IMG/VR virus record: IMGVR_UViG_3300010160_000118
Span: 1-36,437 of that record
DNA length: 36,437 bases
From: a virus
Strand: one strand, 5' to 3'
Part shown: in pieces, positions 1-6,123 of the stretch
Layout: the number at the start of each line of letters is the position of its first letter
Numbering within the stretch: position 1 is the first letter of the stretch
Notes under the pieces: model-generated
Told to the model about the DNA's origin: nothing
The model's database searches: none
The model's input: only the letters and a program-made list of their open reading frames with translations
Program-made: the position numbers and the translations under genes

Positions 1-72
1 GAGCGTTGTTCCTTCGGGCAACTTATATCCGCCAACTATTCCGTCTTCAATATAAACAATCAATGGTTTCAT
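1..72 (-). CDS. Hypothetical protein, 3' end outside window
   Basis: Only the first 24 codons are present; the gene runs off the left edge. It starts with ATG at 72 behind a strong ribosome binding site (GGAGGATAT directly before ATG). The visible residues begin MKPLIVYIEDGIVGG, which looks like a short beta-rich opening. It follows the 83-292 gene in the same minus-strand train. The function is not recognisable. Confidence 0.6.
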   Translation of the reverse strand, partial: MKPLIVYIEDGIVGGYKLPEGTTL

Positions 73-82
73 ATATCCTCCT

Positions 83-292
83 TTAATCCACCATATGATC
101 ATAAATCAGATCATAAAAAAGATTGGGATGATTTTCTTTTAACGCATCAAGATCCTCGTCACTCATCTTAGTGCCATCCTTATACTGGCCAGCACTAAAG
201 AATGCATCGCAGAAGTCTGGAGCGTCTCTGCCATCAATACCTTCGAGCTCAAGTGAGCTAGTGTCGACAACCCGTCCGTTCAGCATTATCAT
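83..292 (-). CDS. Small acidic hypothetical phage protein (69 aa)
   Basis: The chosen start is the ATG at 292, whose ATGA overlaps the stop of the upstream gene (289-537). The frame stays open further upstream, but a longer start would overlap the neighbour heavily. The protein is acidic and Asp-rich, with a central stretch reading DAPDFCDAFFSAGQYKDGT and the end LFYDLIYDHMVD. It resembles small soluble proteins of unknown role that are common in phage early regions. No catalytic motif is visible. Confidence 0.7.
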   Translation of the reverse strand: MIMLNGRVVDTSSLELEGIDGRDAPDFCDAFFSAGQYKDGTKMSDEDLDALKENHPNLFYDLIYDHMVD

Positions 293-537
293 ATAGCTTC
301 CTCCACTGGTTTGATTTGGTAGCCATATGCCCAATGCCCATTGTCCAGATCGAAAACACAGTTCTCGATAATGGTTGTGGGCACCCAAGGCACAAGGAGT
401 CCATTTTCTTTCTCACCTGGACGAACGAGTTCGATGCGTTTGACTTTCGCCTCTTGCCATCCCTCGTTGCCAAAGCTTCCGCGCCACCAAACGGTGTCGC
501 CCTGCCTAATCTCTTGAGGTGTCAGTTTGGCATTCAT
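289..537 (-). CDS. Hypothetical protein (82 aa)
   Basis: ATG at 537 overlaps the stop of the 534-908 gene by ATGA, and its own stop overlaps the next start, so it is translationally coupled on both sides. The sequence (MNAKLTPQEIRQGDTVWWRG..., later GYQIKPVEEAI) is Trp-rich and probably beta-stranded. The DTVWWRG segment recalls small SH3- or KOW-like barrels, but this is only an impression. Function unknown. Confidence 0.75.
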   Translation of the reverse strand: MNAKLTPQEIRQGDTVWWRGSFGNEGWQEAKVKRIELVRPGEKENGLLVPWVPTTIIENCVFDLDNGHWAYGYQIKPVEEAI

Positions 538-908
538 CGCATCATCTCCTCGATGAACATCGGGGTATACTCGCCAACATAAGCCCAGCGGGTATTGAAG
601 TAGAAGTATTCTTCAGCTTCATCCCAACTCCACTTGTTGTCGAGTTGAAGTGTGTGAATGCAGGAATAGATTCCATACACCGCCACTTGTGTTCCGTGTT
701 GTCCATCTCGATGGGAAAGCCCGAGGAAAGCTTTGTCCAAGCCATCGAGTAGGATGATGTTTTCCTTGTGCTCGTCGTCAGCGTAGATGTCGATGAACTT
801 TAGTATCTTCATTCTTGCGGCCAACTCTTTGGTCGACTTGCCCTGAAGAATACGAATAAACTCGTCTTTGGTTAGCTTCTTCTTACTAGATTTCTTCTTG
901 GTAGCCAT
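534..908 (-). CDS. Hypothetical protein with lysine-rich N-terminus (124 aa)
   Basis: The protein opens with a very basic tail (MATKKKSSKKKLTKDEF), followed by a mostly helical, acidic and aromatic body ending EEYFYFNTRWAYVGEYTPMFIEEMMR. The tail could contact nucleic acid or act as a flexible anchor. The 5' end overlaps the upstream gene by 23 nt and the 3' end overlaps the next start by ATGA. No family is recognised. Confidence 0.75.
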   Translation of the reverse strand: MATKKKSSKKKLTKDEFIRILQGKSTKELAARMKILKFIDIYADDEHKENIILLDGLDKAFLGLSHRDGQHGTQVAVYGIYSCIHTLQLDNKWSWDEAEEYFYFNTRWAYVGEYTPMFIEEMMR

Positions 909-1272
909 TGGATTCCTTTCTCATAAGGGCATCGACTTTGGCTTCGATGGCCTTGATGGTTCCGACAAACGCGTCGAGTTCACTCTTCTTTAAGACTCCA
1001 GAATTGAAGTGATAATACATTTCATCACTGGCAACCCTTCCTTGGCTTGTGTATTCAAACACAGGGCCGACGTGACACACTGCTCTATAACCTTTGGGGT
1101 TGGAGTAGTAGAACGCATAAGCTCCGCCCTCTGACAAGGTAGGAACTCTGTTTGTTCTGATGGTCACCTTCCCTTTCGGGAAGTCTGCGGTTGCTGTTCG
1201 GTCGATAGGGGTTAGCCCCAGCCTGCGCTGGAGCGTTCCCTTCTCGGCTACGACTTCGATAGGATAACTCAT
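886..1272 (-). CDS. Hypothetical protein (128 aa)
   Basis: ATG at 1272 overlaps the stop of the 40-aa gene upstream (ATGA). The first 80 residues look beta-stranded (KGKVTIRTNRVPTLSEGGAYAFYY), and the last 40 look helical and possibly coiled (KKSELDAFVGTIKAIEAKVDALM). It is part of the same coupled minus-strand train. No motif allows a function to be given. Confidence 0.75.
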   Translation of the reverse strand: MSYPIEVVAEKGTLQRRLGLTPIDRTATADFPKGKVTIRTNRVPTLSEGGAYAFYYSNPKGYRAVCHVGPVFEYTSQGRVASDEMYYHFNSGVLKKSELDAFVGTIKAIEAKVDALMRKESNGYQEEI

Positions 1273-1391
1273 TTGGTTTCCTCCAAGGCTTGTTCGGCCC
1301 GTTTAACAAGTTCAGTCATCGGCATGTTCGGGTCGTTGTGGAAGTCCACAAAGTCCTGCAATGCGGCTTTCAATTTATCGGTGTTACTCAT
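1269..1391 (-). CDS. Very small hypothetical protein (40 aa)
   Basis: This short ORF fills the gap between its neighbours exactly. It starts at ATG 1391, whose ATGA overlaps the upstream stop, and ends in a TGA that overlaps the next ATG at 1272. The peptide begins MSNTDKLKAALQDFVDFHND and ends RAEQALEETK, a single amphipathic helix or helical hairpin. Double start/stop coupling is the main argument that it is real. Function unknown. Confidence 0.65.
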   Translation of the reverse strand: MSNTDKLKAALQDFVDFHNDPNMPMTELVKRAEQALEETK

Positions 1392-1555
1392 TTTGTTTCC
1401 TTTCTATAGTTTTCGACTAATTGTTTGATAGGTTCGTGGTCAATGTAACTTAGTAGATCTTCAACCAATTCGTGCGTCGATTGGCCATAAAATCTCTCGT
1501 ATACAAACTCACACTCTGCTTCTGTACAAGTATCTAAGTATTTGTCAGCTTTCAT
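1388..1555 (-). CDS. Small acidic hypothetical protein (55 aa)
   Basis: It starts at ATG 1555, overlapping the stop of the 1552-1737 gene (ATGA), and its TGA overlaps the next ATG at 1391. The peptide (MKADKYLDTCTEAECEFVYE... ending VENYRKETK) is acidic and predicted helical. The precise coupling on both sides and filled gap support coding. No family recognised. Confidence 0.65.
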   Translation of the reverse strand: MKADKYLDTCTEAECEFVYERFYGQSTHELVEDLLSYIDHEPIKQLVENYRKETK

Positions 1556-1737
1556 TTGCCTAACCTCACCATCAGTGTGCCGATGACAAGCTCCAAGTAG
1601 ATCATTACCGAATGACTACCGCGATAGAGTTCAAAGCCGAGAGGCCGAAACTCCACGTTAGCCACGATGGCATTGTTGAATTTGTTCGCGAAGAAGTGGA
1701 AACGCATCCACCCCCAACCAAGCTTAACTTTGATCAT
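1552..1737 (-). CDS. Small hypothetical protein, possibly membrane-associated (61 aa)
   Basis: The start at ATG 1737 was chosen because GAGGAG lies 7 nt upstream. The frame is open further upstream but would then cover the neighbouring gene. The protein begins MIKVKLGWGWMRFHFFANKF and ends with a hydrophobic stretch (MIYLELVIGTLMVRLGK), which could be a short membrane-contacting segment. It overlaps the upstream gene by 14 nt and the downstream start by ATGA. Function unknown. Confidence 0.65.
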   Translation of the reverse strand: MIKVKLGWGWMRFHFFANKFNNAIVANVEFRPLGFELYRGSHSVMIYLELVIGTLMVRLGK

Positions 1738-2077
1738 TGTCGTTCTCCTCATTGTTAATTGTTTCTTCAATACTGATTCCCTGCTCGAGCTTGCGAGCAC
1801 GGAACAACCAGTCACCAGTCCACGAGCGGATAACCGCAAGCAAACGGCGGAAGGTTGGGTAACGCCACGGACGTTCCAGCTCACCCAAGGCAAGCTTTGT
1901 CCATCGAGCATCACCAATCTTCACGTTCAGTTCATTGGGCACGATGGTGTCGTCGGGGTAGATGTCGCCAGCCACCTCAGCCACACCAGTGTTGAGGCGA
2001 AACTTCCGCCCCAAGTTATGACCTTTTAGGATCTCGATCATCTGGGCATCTACCCAGATTTTGTCGCCAGCTTTCAA
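1724..2077 (-). CDS. Hypothetical protein with TTG start (117 aa)
   Basis: The best start is TTG at 2077, because AAAGGAG ends 5 nt before it; the first in-frame ATG is 12 codons later and has no comparable site. The N-terminal half looks beta-rich (MKAGDKIWVDAQMIEILKG), the centre is Trp/Arg-rich (WRYPTFRRLLAVIRSWTGDWLF), and the C-terminus is very acidic (EETINNEENDNDQS). The stop of the 2074-2214 gene overlaps the TTG. No family recognised. Confidence 0.7.
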   Translation of the reverse strand: MKAGDKIWVDAQMIEILKGHNLGRKFRLNTGVAEVAGDIYPDDTIVPNELNVKIGDARWTKLALGELERPWRYPTFRRLLAVIRSWTGDWLFRARKLEQGISIEETINNEENDNDQS

Positions 2078-2214
2078 TTGATCTCCTTTTCTACTATCTT
2101 GAGAAGACGCACGATGAGAATCGCGCTACACACAAGACACGCTGGGATGATCATGAATGCCATCAATAACTGGATGATGATAGTCATCACCTCAAAGAAG
2201 TCGCCCCAAATCAT
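2074..2214 (-). CDS. Small single-pass membrane protein (46 aa)
   Basis: This short gene fits exactly between its neighbours: ATG 2214 overlaps the upstream TGA and its own TGA overlaps the TTG at 2077. Residues 9-39 (VMTIIIQLLMAFMIIPACLV and on to ILIVRLL) form one long hydrophobic helix. A charged tail (KIVEKEIN) follows, presumably cytoplasmic. Small inner-membrane proteins in phage early regions can alter host envelope functions, but nothing here says which. Confidence 0.65.
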   Translation of the reverse strand: MIWGDFFEVMTIIIQLLMAFMIIPACLVCSAILIVRLLKIVEKEIN

Positions 2215-2444
2215 TGGGCAACCTCAAAGGTTAACCGAGTACCAAACGCGCGGTTGTTGTGGTGAAGCTTGGTCAAAGCTTCCGCACGGGACTGATGCGC
2301 ATCGCGCACCGCGTCCTCCTCGGTCAAGCCCTCACCAGTCCAGCCTTCAATGCTGGCCATATAATAACGGCCGTTCAGACTTCCGTCCGAAGACACGCCG
2401 TGTTTCACTTCAATGACTATCTTACCTTCGTTATTCAGTTTCAT
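2211..2444 (-). CDS. Hypothetical protein, HicB-like strand/helix pattern (77 aa)
   Basis: The sequence reads MKLNNEGKIVIEVKHGV, then RYYMASIEGWTGEGLTEEDA, then VRDAHQSRAEALTKLHHNN. The pattern of strands, a short 'YMASIEGWTGEGLTEEDAV' turn and an Ala-rich helix recalls the partial RNase H fold of HicB-type antitoxins. The link is weak, and no HicA toxin gene is adjacent. It is the first gene after the 2492-2537 hairpin, so it may begin a transcript segment. Confidence 0.65.
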   Translation of the reverse strand: MKLNNEGKIVIEVKHGVSSDGSLNGRYYMASIEGWTGEGLTEEDAVRDAHQSRAEALTKLHHNNRAFGTRLTFEVAQ

Positions 2445-2491
2445 ATTTACTGATTCTTTCTTGGTTAGTGTTACTCTTGTTTCCAGCCTAT

Positions 2492-2537
2492 CGGCTAGAC
2501 TTGTGCCCCCGTGCTAGGGGGGCACTCTGTCTATCCG
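2492..2537. terminator. Long two-part hairpin in the 2445-2615 gap
   Basis: The inner stem GTGCCCCC (2503-2510) pairs with GGGGGCAC (2518-2525) across a 7-nt loop. An outer stem, CGGCTAGAC (2492-2500) with GTCTATCCG (2529-2537), adds eight pairs around one mismatch. There is no U-tract on either side, so it may be a transcript-processing or stabilising element rather than a classical terminator. The remaining 170 bases of the gap hold no gene that I can see. Confidence 0.5.
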
Positions 2538-2615
2538 CCTAGTTCTTTCCGTGCCAGAGCGTTGGTGATGGGGTTTGGTAAGCCAACCAAATCCACAACT
2601 TAATTGTCTCGGCAC

Positions 2616-2900
2616 TCATCCGCAGAGAACCCAAGCCAGCCCGTGCTGTTTGGTTACCTTGTTCTTCTGATACGCTTGGTCGGGAGTCATCATAGCTTTC
2701 TTGATGATCGCCCGATGGATGTCAGTCAACGCATACTGATACTCCAAGCCTTCTTTACGCTTGAGCGCGATAGTGGCTCGGCTCTGGCGGTTCGCCATCT
2801 TGACGTTCCTTTGCCAGTCTTTCTTATTCAGTCTGCGACCATAGTAAGCTTGGCTTGCATTGGTCATGATATACTTGGGGTCGATAGATCTACCGATCAT
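2616..2900 (-). CDS. Small basic hypothetical protein (94 aa)
   Basis: ATG at 2900 is preceded by a near-perfect ribosome binding site (AGGAGGATAT). The protein is strongly basic in the middle (YGRRLNKKDWQRNVKMANRQ, then ALKRKEG) and helical, which suggests nucleic-acid contact. It ends at the hairpin-containing gap, so it may be the last gene of its transcript. No known motif is visible. Confidence 0.65.
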   Translation of the reverse strand: MIGRSIDPKYIMTNASQAYYGRRLNKKDWQRNVKMANRQSRATIALKRKEGLEYQYALTDIHRAIIKKAMMTPDQAYQKNKVTKQHGLAWVLCG

Positions 2901-2909
2901 ATATCCTCC

Positions 2910-3029
2910 TTAATCCTGTTGCCGATACAACGCGTTGAGTTCCTCGGGATTGTCTTGATATGCAATCTCAAGTTCAATCTGTTGGAGTTGAGCTATTGCT
3001 ATGGCTAGTTCATTGTTGTCTTTGTTCAT
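2910..3029 (-). CDS. Very small hypothetical protein (39 aa)
   Basis: This ORF fills the gap between two supported genes. ATG 3029 overlaps the upstream stop (ATGA), and its TAA is followed directly by the ribosome binding site of the next gene. The peptide (MNKDNNELAIAIAQLQQIEL... NPEELNALYRQQD) is a single acidic helix with heptad-like Leu/Ile spacing. Function unknown. Confidence 0.6.
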   Translation of the reverse strand: MNKDNNELAIAIAQLQQIELEIAYQDNPEELNALYRQQD

Positions 3030-3388
3030 TTAGTTACCTCCTTCTCTTTCATAATATTAGTAATCATATCCACATCACCGAGTATTTTCAGAAGCCTATC
3101 GGCAACTTCAAATCGGGAGAAGTATGTGTATCTGAAATAAGGGTCTCCTCCTTCGTATTCGTTGGGGTAAACCTTTTCAGATTTAACCCAGAAATACTTT
3201 TGCTTCTTCTCACTATCCGTTAGATTTGACCCATAAGGTTCAAACATATTGCCCCTATATTCGTTTTCCACATTCTCATAACTTAACCCCGCAAGCCGTT
3301 CGACTGCCCATTTAAGGGGTATATTTTCGATTTTCCGATCAACGGATTCAACACTTTTTATAATATCCCAAACTTGATCGCAGTTCAT
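3026..3388 (-). CDS. Hypothetical protein (120 aa)
   Basis: Starts at ATG 3388 with an ATGA overlap on each side. The protein begins with a helix (MNCDQVWDIIKSVESVDRKI). The middle is rich in Tyr, Phe and Asn (NVENEYRGNMFEPYGSN), and the end is charged (NIMKEKEVTK). It looks globular and soluble. I do not recognise a family. Confidence 0.75.
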   Translation of the reverse strand: MNCDQVWDIIKSVESVDRKIENIPLKWAVERLAGLSYENVENEYRGNMFEPYGSNLTDSEKKQKYFWVKSEKVYPNEYEGGDPYFRYTYFSRFEVADRLLKILGDVDMITNIMKEKEVTK

Positions 3389-3750
3389 ATGTCCCTCCCT
3401 CCGCTTTGGGTGATGACCATCTTCTGCTTGGTCATCTTGGATATGTGAGCTCTGCGACGGAACAGTTGTCCAGGTGCGTCGCAGTCATCCCTGTCCGCAT
3501 CCATCCAGCTTGCGTAGTCCAGCGAGTGAATGAACATATCATCATAGTAGTTGGGTAAAGGAATCTCGGATTCGAAGAGATACCAGTGAGTCCAGCTATC
3601 GTCCGATGGTTCCTTGGACACGTCGAATATCCGCTTACCCACATATGCGGGCAAGGTATGGTGGTTGCGGCATCCAGACTTGATGACCCTACCGTGGTAA
3701 AGCTCACCGTTTATCTGGACAGAATGCCTACCGTTGAATTCGTCATTCAT
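3385..3750 (-). CDS. Hypothetical protein (121 aa)
   Basis: ATG 3750 was chosen rather than the earlier in-frame start at 3777 because its ATGA overlaps the stop of the upstream zinc-finger gene. The sequence is rich in His, Asp, Tyr and Trp (CRNHHTLPAYVGKR, DSWTHWYLFESEIPLPNYYDD, MDADRDDCDAPG), so metal binding is possible but unproven. It ends in ITQSGGRDI. No family recognised. Confidence 0.75.
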   Translation of the reverse strand: MNDEFNGRHSVQINGELYHGRVIKSGCRNHHTLPAYVGKRIFDVSKEPSDDSWTHWYLFESEIPLPNYYDDMFIHSLDYASWMDADRDDCDAPGQLFRRRAHISKMTKQKMVITQSGGRDI

Positions 3751-3950
3751 TTGTTTACCTCGCCGTAGCCATCGCATTCCTCGCAGTGCGAGGCCATGCC
3801 GTTAGGCCATACATTGTTCCAATCCAAGCCCGTGCCCTTGCAAACAGGGCATGCGGTCTTGGTTGGGTCGGCGCTTAAGGCTGTGCCAGCCGCATAAGCC
3901 CCGAACTGCTCGGGACTCCAGCGGGTCTGGCCGTTGATCTCGCGGCTCAT
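3747..3950 (-). CDS. DnaJ-type zinc-finger-like small protein (67 aa)
   Basis: Two cysteine pairs are clear: CPVCKGTG (residues 34-41) and CEECDGYG (56-63). These match the CxxCxGxG repeats of the DnaJ central domain, so one zinc ion is probably bound. The family is known for binding unfolded protein or partner proteins. Phages often carry such single-zinc mini-proteins, whose roles are mostly unknown. The gene is ATGA-coupled on both sides. Confidence 0.75.
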   Translation of the reverse strand: MSREINGQTRWSPEQFGAYAAGTALSADPTKTACPVCKGTGLDWNNVWPNGMASHCEECDGYGEVNK

Positions 3951-4252
3951 ACGGTTTCCTCCTCAACTTTCTTCGACTTGTCGAATACCTTCATCGAGTA
4001 GTCGAACATCAGTTCTGCTACCTTCTCTGGAGAGACGCGCCCAAGCACATCGTTATTCTCCGCGAGCTTGACTAGGTCACCTTCAGGGTCAAACACGGCA
4101 ACCTCTGCCGTGGTCTCACCTCTGTCGCAGTGGAGCCAAGCTCCGAACTGAACGCTGACTTCGTATCCGTTATTGAAACGGACGAAGAAGCCCTTGTCCT
4201 GCAACCTCCCCTCACCAGCTTGGTGAATCTCAAACGCTGACTTGTTACTCAT
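3947..4252 (-). CDS. Hypothetical beta-rich protein (101 aa)
   Basis: ATG 4252 opens the gene, and its stop overlaps the zinc-finger gene start by ATGA. Strands such as GFFVRFNNGYEVSVQFGAWL and TAEVAVFDPEGDLVKL suggest a compact beta fold, followed by a helical, charged tail (KVFDKSKKVEEETV). Similar small proteins occur in many phages without an assigned role. Confidence 0.75.
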   Translation of the reverse strand: MSNKSAFEIHQAGEGRLQDKGFFVRFNNGYEVSVQFGAWLHCDRGETTAEVAVFDPEGDLVKLAENNDVLGRVSPEKVAELMFDYSMKVFDKSKKVEEETV

Positions 4253-4272
4253 TTGTTTTGTTTTCCTTTTGG

Positions 4273-4524
4273 TTATTGCGAGCGACCGCCATTGTCCAGC
4301 ACATTCCGAAGTGCCGAACGCTGACCGACCCTGCGCGAAATTCGTTTGTAGTTATCAAAGCTTTCAGGACTCATCACATTGATTGCCCCACCCGTCTTAT
4401 CCGAATAGACCATCGCACCTTTGACCTTCTCTTCGGGGTGCAGGAATGCACAGCCCTTGCACTTGGAGAAGCCTAGGTTGATACGCTCGGCCTCGATAAG
4501 ATCATCACAGATCACACACTTCAT
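4273..4524 (-). CDS. Small treble-clef-like zinc-binding protein (83 aa)
   Basis: Cys3 and Cys6 (MKCVICDDLIEAERI) and Cys22 and Cys25 (SKCKGCAFLHPEE) form two CxxC knuckles 15 residues apart, typical of a one-zinc ribbon or treble clef. The basic C-terminal half (YKRISRRVGQRSALRNV) could contact nucleic acid. ATG 4524 overlaps the upstream stop (ATGA). Function is inferred only at fold level. Confidence 0.7.
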   Translation of the reverse strand: MKCVICDDLIEAERINLGFSKCKGCAFLHPEEKVKGAMVYSDKTGGAINVMSPESFDNYKRISRRVGQRSALRNVLDNGGRSQ

Positions 4525-5006
4525 CGCCCGACCTTCCGTGCTGGCCAGAGCAGTCTGATCTTCTCGCGATACTTGTCAGCCACGCTTGGGATGGTGGCAA
4601 ACCTAGCCTTGCGGACATACCGACGAATAGCCTCGGCCACCGAATCGTGGGGGCAGTAAAGCTCCGCATCCTTGGGGTCTTTGACCTGCCCGCGGGACTC
4701 CTGCAAGGAACGCTGGTAGGTATGAGCCTTGGGGGTTACTAGCTTGTGCTTGTAAACTCCATTGGTCACGAACCCGAAAGCCATAGTCAGCTTGGCATCG
4801 GGCTCCCTGATACTGATCTCAAGGTCACCAATCTTAAGCTTGCGGTTGGCAGGCATCGACGCTCTGCGAGCCTGCGGGATATGGGGCTTGCGCAAGTCCA
4901 TCTGCAAGTCCTCCCATCTTTCACTGCCAGACATAGGGTCATGCACCTCGTGTGCATTGGCCTGCTTGCGTAGCAGACCGAAGTCTTGAAGGTATGTGTC
5001 ACTCAT
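4521..5006 (-). CDS. Hypothetical protein (161 aa)
   Basis: ATG 5006 was chosen because it overlaps the stop of the 49-aa gene (ATGA); the frame stays open upstream without a better site. The protein has an Arg/Pro-rich N-terminal half (LRKPHIPQARRASMPANR), a probable beta segment (LKIGDLEISI), and a basic helical C-terminus (AIRRYVRKARFATI, KIRLLWPARKVGR). It could bind nucleic acid, but no named domain is evident. Confidence 0.7.
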   Translation of the reverse strand: MSDTYLQDFGLLRKQANAHEVHDPMSGSERWEDLQMDLRKPHIPQARRASMPANRKLKIGDLEISIREPDAKLTMAFGFVTNGVYKHKLVTPKAHTYQRSLQESRGQVKDPKDAELYCPHDSVAEAIRRYVRKARFATIPSVADKYREKIRLLWPARKVGR

Positions 5007-5152
5007 GCCCATACTCCCCGTGCGGCGTTCCACACGTAGTGCGTTTCCGACTCTGTCAACGGCCTGCCGAGTTTGGCACTCAGGCACTGCCACGTCTCTT
5101 CGACGTCGCATCCGTTCTCGAACAACTCAATCACCATATCTTTCATATTCAT
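5003..5152 (-). CDS. Very small hypothetical protein (49 aa)
   Basis: The ORF fits exactly between its neighbours. ATG 5152 shares one base with the upstream TAA (TAATG), and the TGA overlaps the next ATG at 5006. The peptide (MNMKDMVIELFENGCDVEE... LTESETHYVWNAARGVWA) looks like a two-helix unit. Function unknown. Confidence 0.65.
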   Translation of the reverse strand: MNMKDMVIELFENGCDVEETWQCLSAKLGRPLTESETHYVWNAARGVWA

Positions 5153-5358
5153 TAGGATTGGAGTCCTGTGATATATCCTTGGATGCGTTTGAGCTTCATG
5201 CGCTCCTCTTGGTAGTCCTCGGCCAGCTTGCTAACCGCATCGACTATCCAGTTCTGGTAGCTTTCGATATCTTGCTCTGACTTAATCCCACTAGATAGGC
5301 AGACGAGCCTATGCTTGATTCCTGATATCATTCCCGCGTGTGCCACTGTCTTGTTCAT
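5152..5358 (-). CDS. Small helical hypothetical protein (68 aa)
   Basis: This is the first gene of the leftward early train. ATG 5358 has an AGAAAGG site 9 nt upstream. Residues 28-58 (EQDIESYQNWIVDAVSKLAE, EERMKLKRIQG) are strongly helical and probably coiled. The upstream non-coding DNA holds a promoter-like TATAGGG box at 5409-5421, about 50 nt from the start. Function unknown. Confidence 0.7.
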   Translation of the reverse strand: MNKTVAHAGMISGIKHRLVCLSSGIKSEQDIESYQNWIVDAVSKLAEDYQEERMKLKRIQGYITGLQS

Positions 5359-5408
5359 TTCGTTTTACCTTTCTGGAGGGGTTGCCCCTTGGGGTTCCTC
5401 GCTACAAT

Positions 5409-5421
5409 CCCTATACGCACC
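5409..5421 (-). promoter_or_regulatory. Repeated promoter-like box GGTGCGTATAGGG (copy 1)
   Basis: On the minus strand this 13-mer reads GGTGCGTATAGGG and sits 51 nt upstream of the 5358 start. An identical copy at 6644-6656 sits 68 nt upstream of the 6576 start. TATAGGG resembles the initiation part of T7-type single-subunit RNA polymerase promoters, but no such polymerase is in this window. It could equally be an operator or another phage-specific signal. Confidence 0.4.
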
Positions 5422-5432
5422 GATGTCCCCCT

Positions 5433-5464
5433 CCCCCTACGGGAACGACCCGATAGGTAGGGGG
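5433..5464. repeat. G/C-tract hairpin upstream of the left gene train
   Basis: CCCCCTAC (5433-5440) pairs perfectly with GTAGGGGG (5457-5464), and GGG (5441-5443) pairs with CCC (5449-5451) inside, leaving a 5-nt bulge. It lies between the divergent 5358 and 5571 genes. It could insulate the two transcription units or end a transcript entering from the right. Confidence 0.45.
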
Positions 5465-5508
5465 GATGGATGTTGGAAGATGAAAGCTGGTGCACAGGAT
5501 GCACGGAT

Positions 5509-5531
5509 TCTTTGAATCCTTGATTCAAAGA
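5509..5531. promoter_or_regulatory. Perfect 10-bp palindrome, operator-like or terminase-binding-like
   Basis: TCTTTGAATC (5509-5518) and GATTCAAAGA (5522-5531) are exact inverted repeats with a 3-bp spacer. The site lies immediately before the -35-like TTGACC of the small terminase gene. Part of it (GGATTCTTTGAA, 5505-5516) is repeated exactly after that gene. It may be a repressor operator or a packaging recognition site. Confidence 0.5.
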
Positions 5532-5535
5532 TGCA

Positions 5536-5564
5536 TTGACCTTATGCACAATGCCCGATAAGCT
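5536..5564 (+). promoter_or_regulatory. Promoter-like TTGACC ahead of small terminase gene
   Basis: TTGACC (5536-5541) is followed 17 nt later by a poor -10 candidate, TAAGCT (5559-5564). The start codon is at 5571, only 7 nt after that, and there is no ribosome binding site. A transcript from here would be leaderless or nearly so. The -10 match is weak. Confidence 0.35.
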
Positions 5565-5570
5565 AGGCTT

Positions 5571-6035
5571 ATGCCTAAAGCCTTGGCTATAGATTGGAAA
5601 GCGGTTGAACGTGACTTCGTTGGAGGCAAGAGTCGTAGCTTCATTGCATCGCAGTATGGTATCAGCATCAACACTTTGGATAGCAGATCGAGGAGATGCA
5701 AGTGGGTTGCACGGAAGTTGGAGAATATTGTTCAGATAAAACAGAGAGTTGATAAGCAGATTGTTCAGACTGCCACCGATAAGCAGGCTCAATATCTGTC
5801 GAGGATCGCTAATCAAGTTGACCATAGTTTGGATGTCCTCGAATCTCAGATGCCTAGCGACAGGAAGGAATTGCGTGAACATATCGACGTGCTTGAGAAA
5901 GTGGACAAGATAGCTCGCCCTGCATTGGGCTTGGCTTCGCAGAATCAAGGAAGCAACGGGAAAACGATCGTGAACCTCGCGGTTCTTCGAAGCGACGATG
6001 CGATGAAGCAGGCCATCGACATTACAGCTAGTTAA
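5571..6035 (+). CDS. terS: Putative terminase small subunit
   Basis: The 154-aa protein begins with a helix-turn-helix region (residues about 7-45: IDWKAVERDFVGG, FIASQYGISINTLDSR) of the type found at the N-terminus of small terminases. A long helical, partly coiled segment and a polar C-terminus follow, and the length is normal for TerS. TerS recognises viral DNA for packaging and recruits the large subunit. Here it is 15.4 kb from terL and on its own in a plus-strand island between minus-strand genes. It has repeats on both sides and no Shine-Dalgarno. A regulator with the same HTH is the alternative. Confidence 0.6.
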   Translation: MPKALAIDWKAVERDFVGGKSRSFIASQYGISINTLDSRSRRCKWVARKLENIVQIKQRVDKQIVQTATDKQAQYLSRIANQVDHSLDVLESQMPSDRKELREHIDVLEKVDKIARPALGLASQNQGSNGKTIVNLAVLRSDDAMKQAIDITAS

Positions 6036-6048
6036 GCTTGGTATCATA

Positions 6049-6075
6049 GATTCTTGGATTCTTGGATTCTTTGAA
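6049..6075 (+). repeat. Tandem GATTCTT(T)G repeats after the small terminase gene
   Basis: GATTCTTG (6049-6056), GATTCTTG (6057-6064) and GATTCTTTG (6065-6073) are arranged head to tail. The last copy extends to GGATTCTTTGAA (6064-6075), identical to 5505-5516 on the other side of the gene. The arrangement suggests iterated protein binding or a cassette boundary. Confidence 0.6.
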
Positions 6076-6082
6076 ATAAAAA

Positions 6083-6114
6083 GGGGAGGGGGGAGGTTTC
6101 CCTCCCCCCTCTCC
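6083..6114 (-). terminator. Strong Rho-independent terminator for the 6124-6576 gene
   Basis: A 14-bp stem (6083-6096 with 6101-6114, one G-U pair) of nearly pure G/C closes a 4-nt loop. Read on the minus strand it is followed directly by TTTTTATTT. It sits 10 nt past the stop of the 6124 gene. It may also slow transcripts coming rightward from the small terminase gene. Confidence 0.75.
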
Positions 6115-6123
6115 AGTGTTTCC

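Noticed and set aside
5433-5464. Possible CRISPR-like repeat because of recurring G/C tracts here and at 6600
   Set aside because: There are no regularly spaced identical repeats with unique spacers; the tracts are hairpins and G runs.
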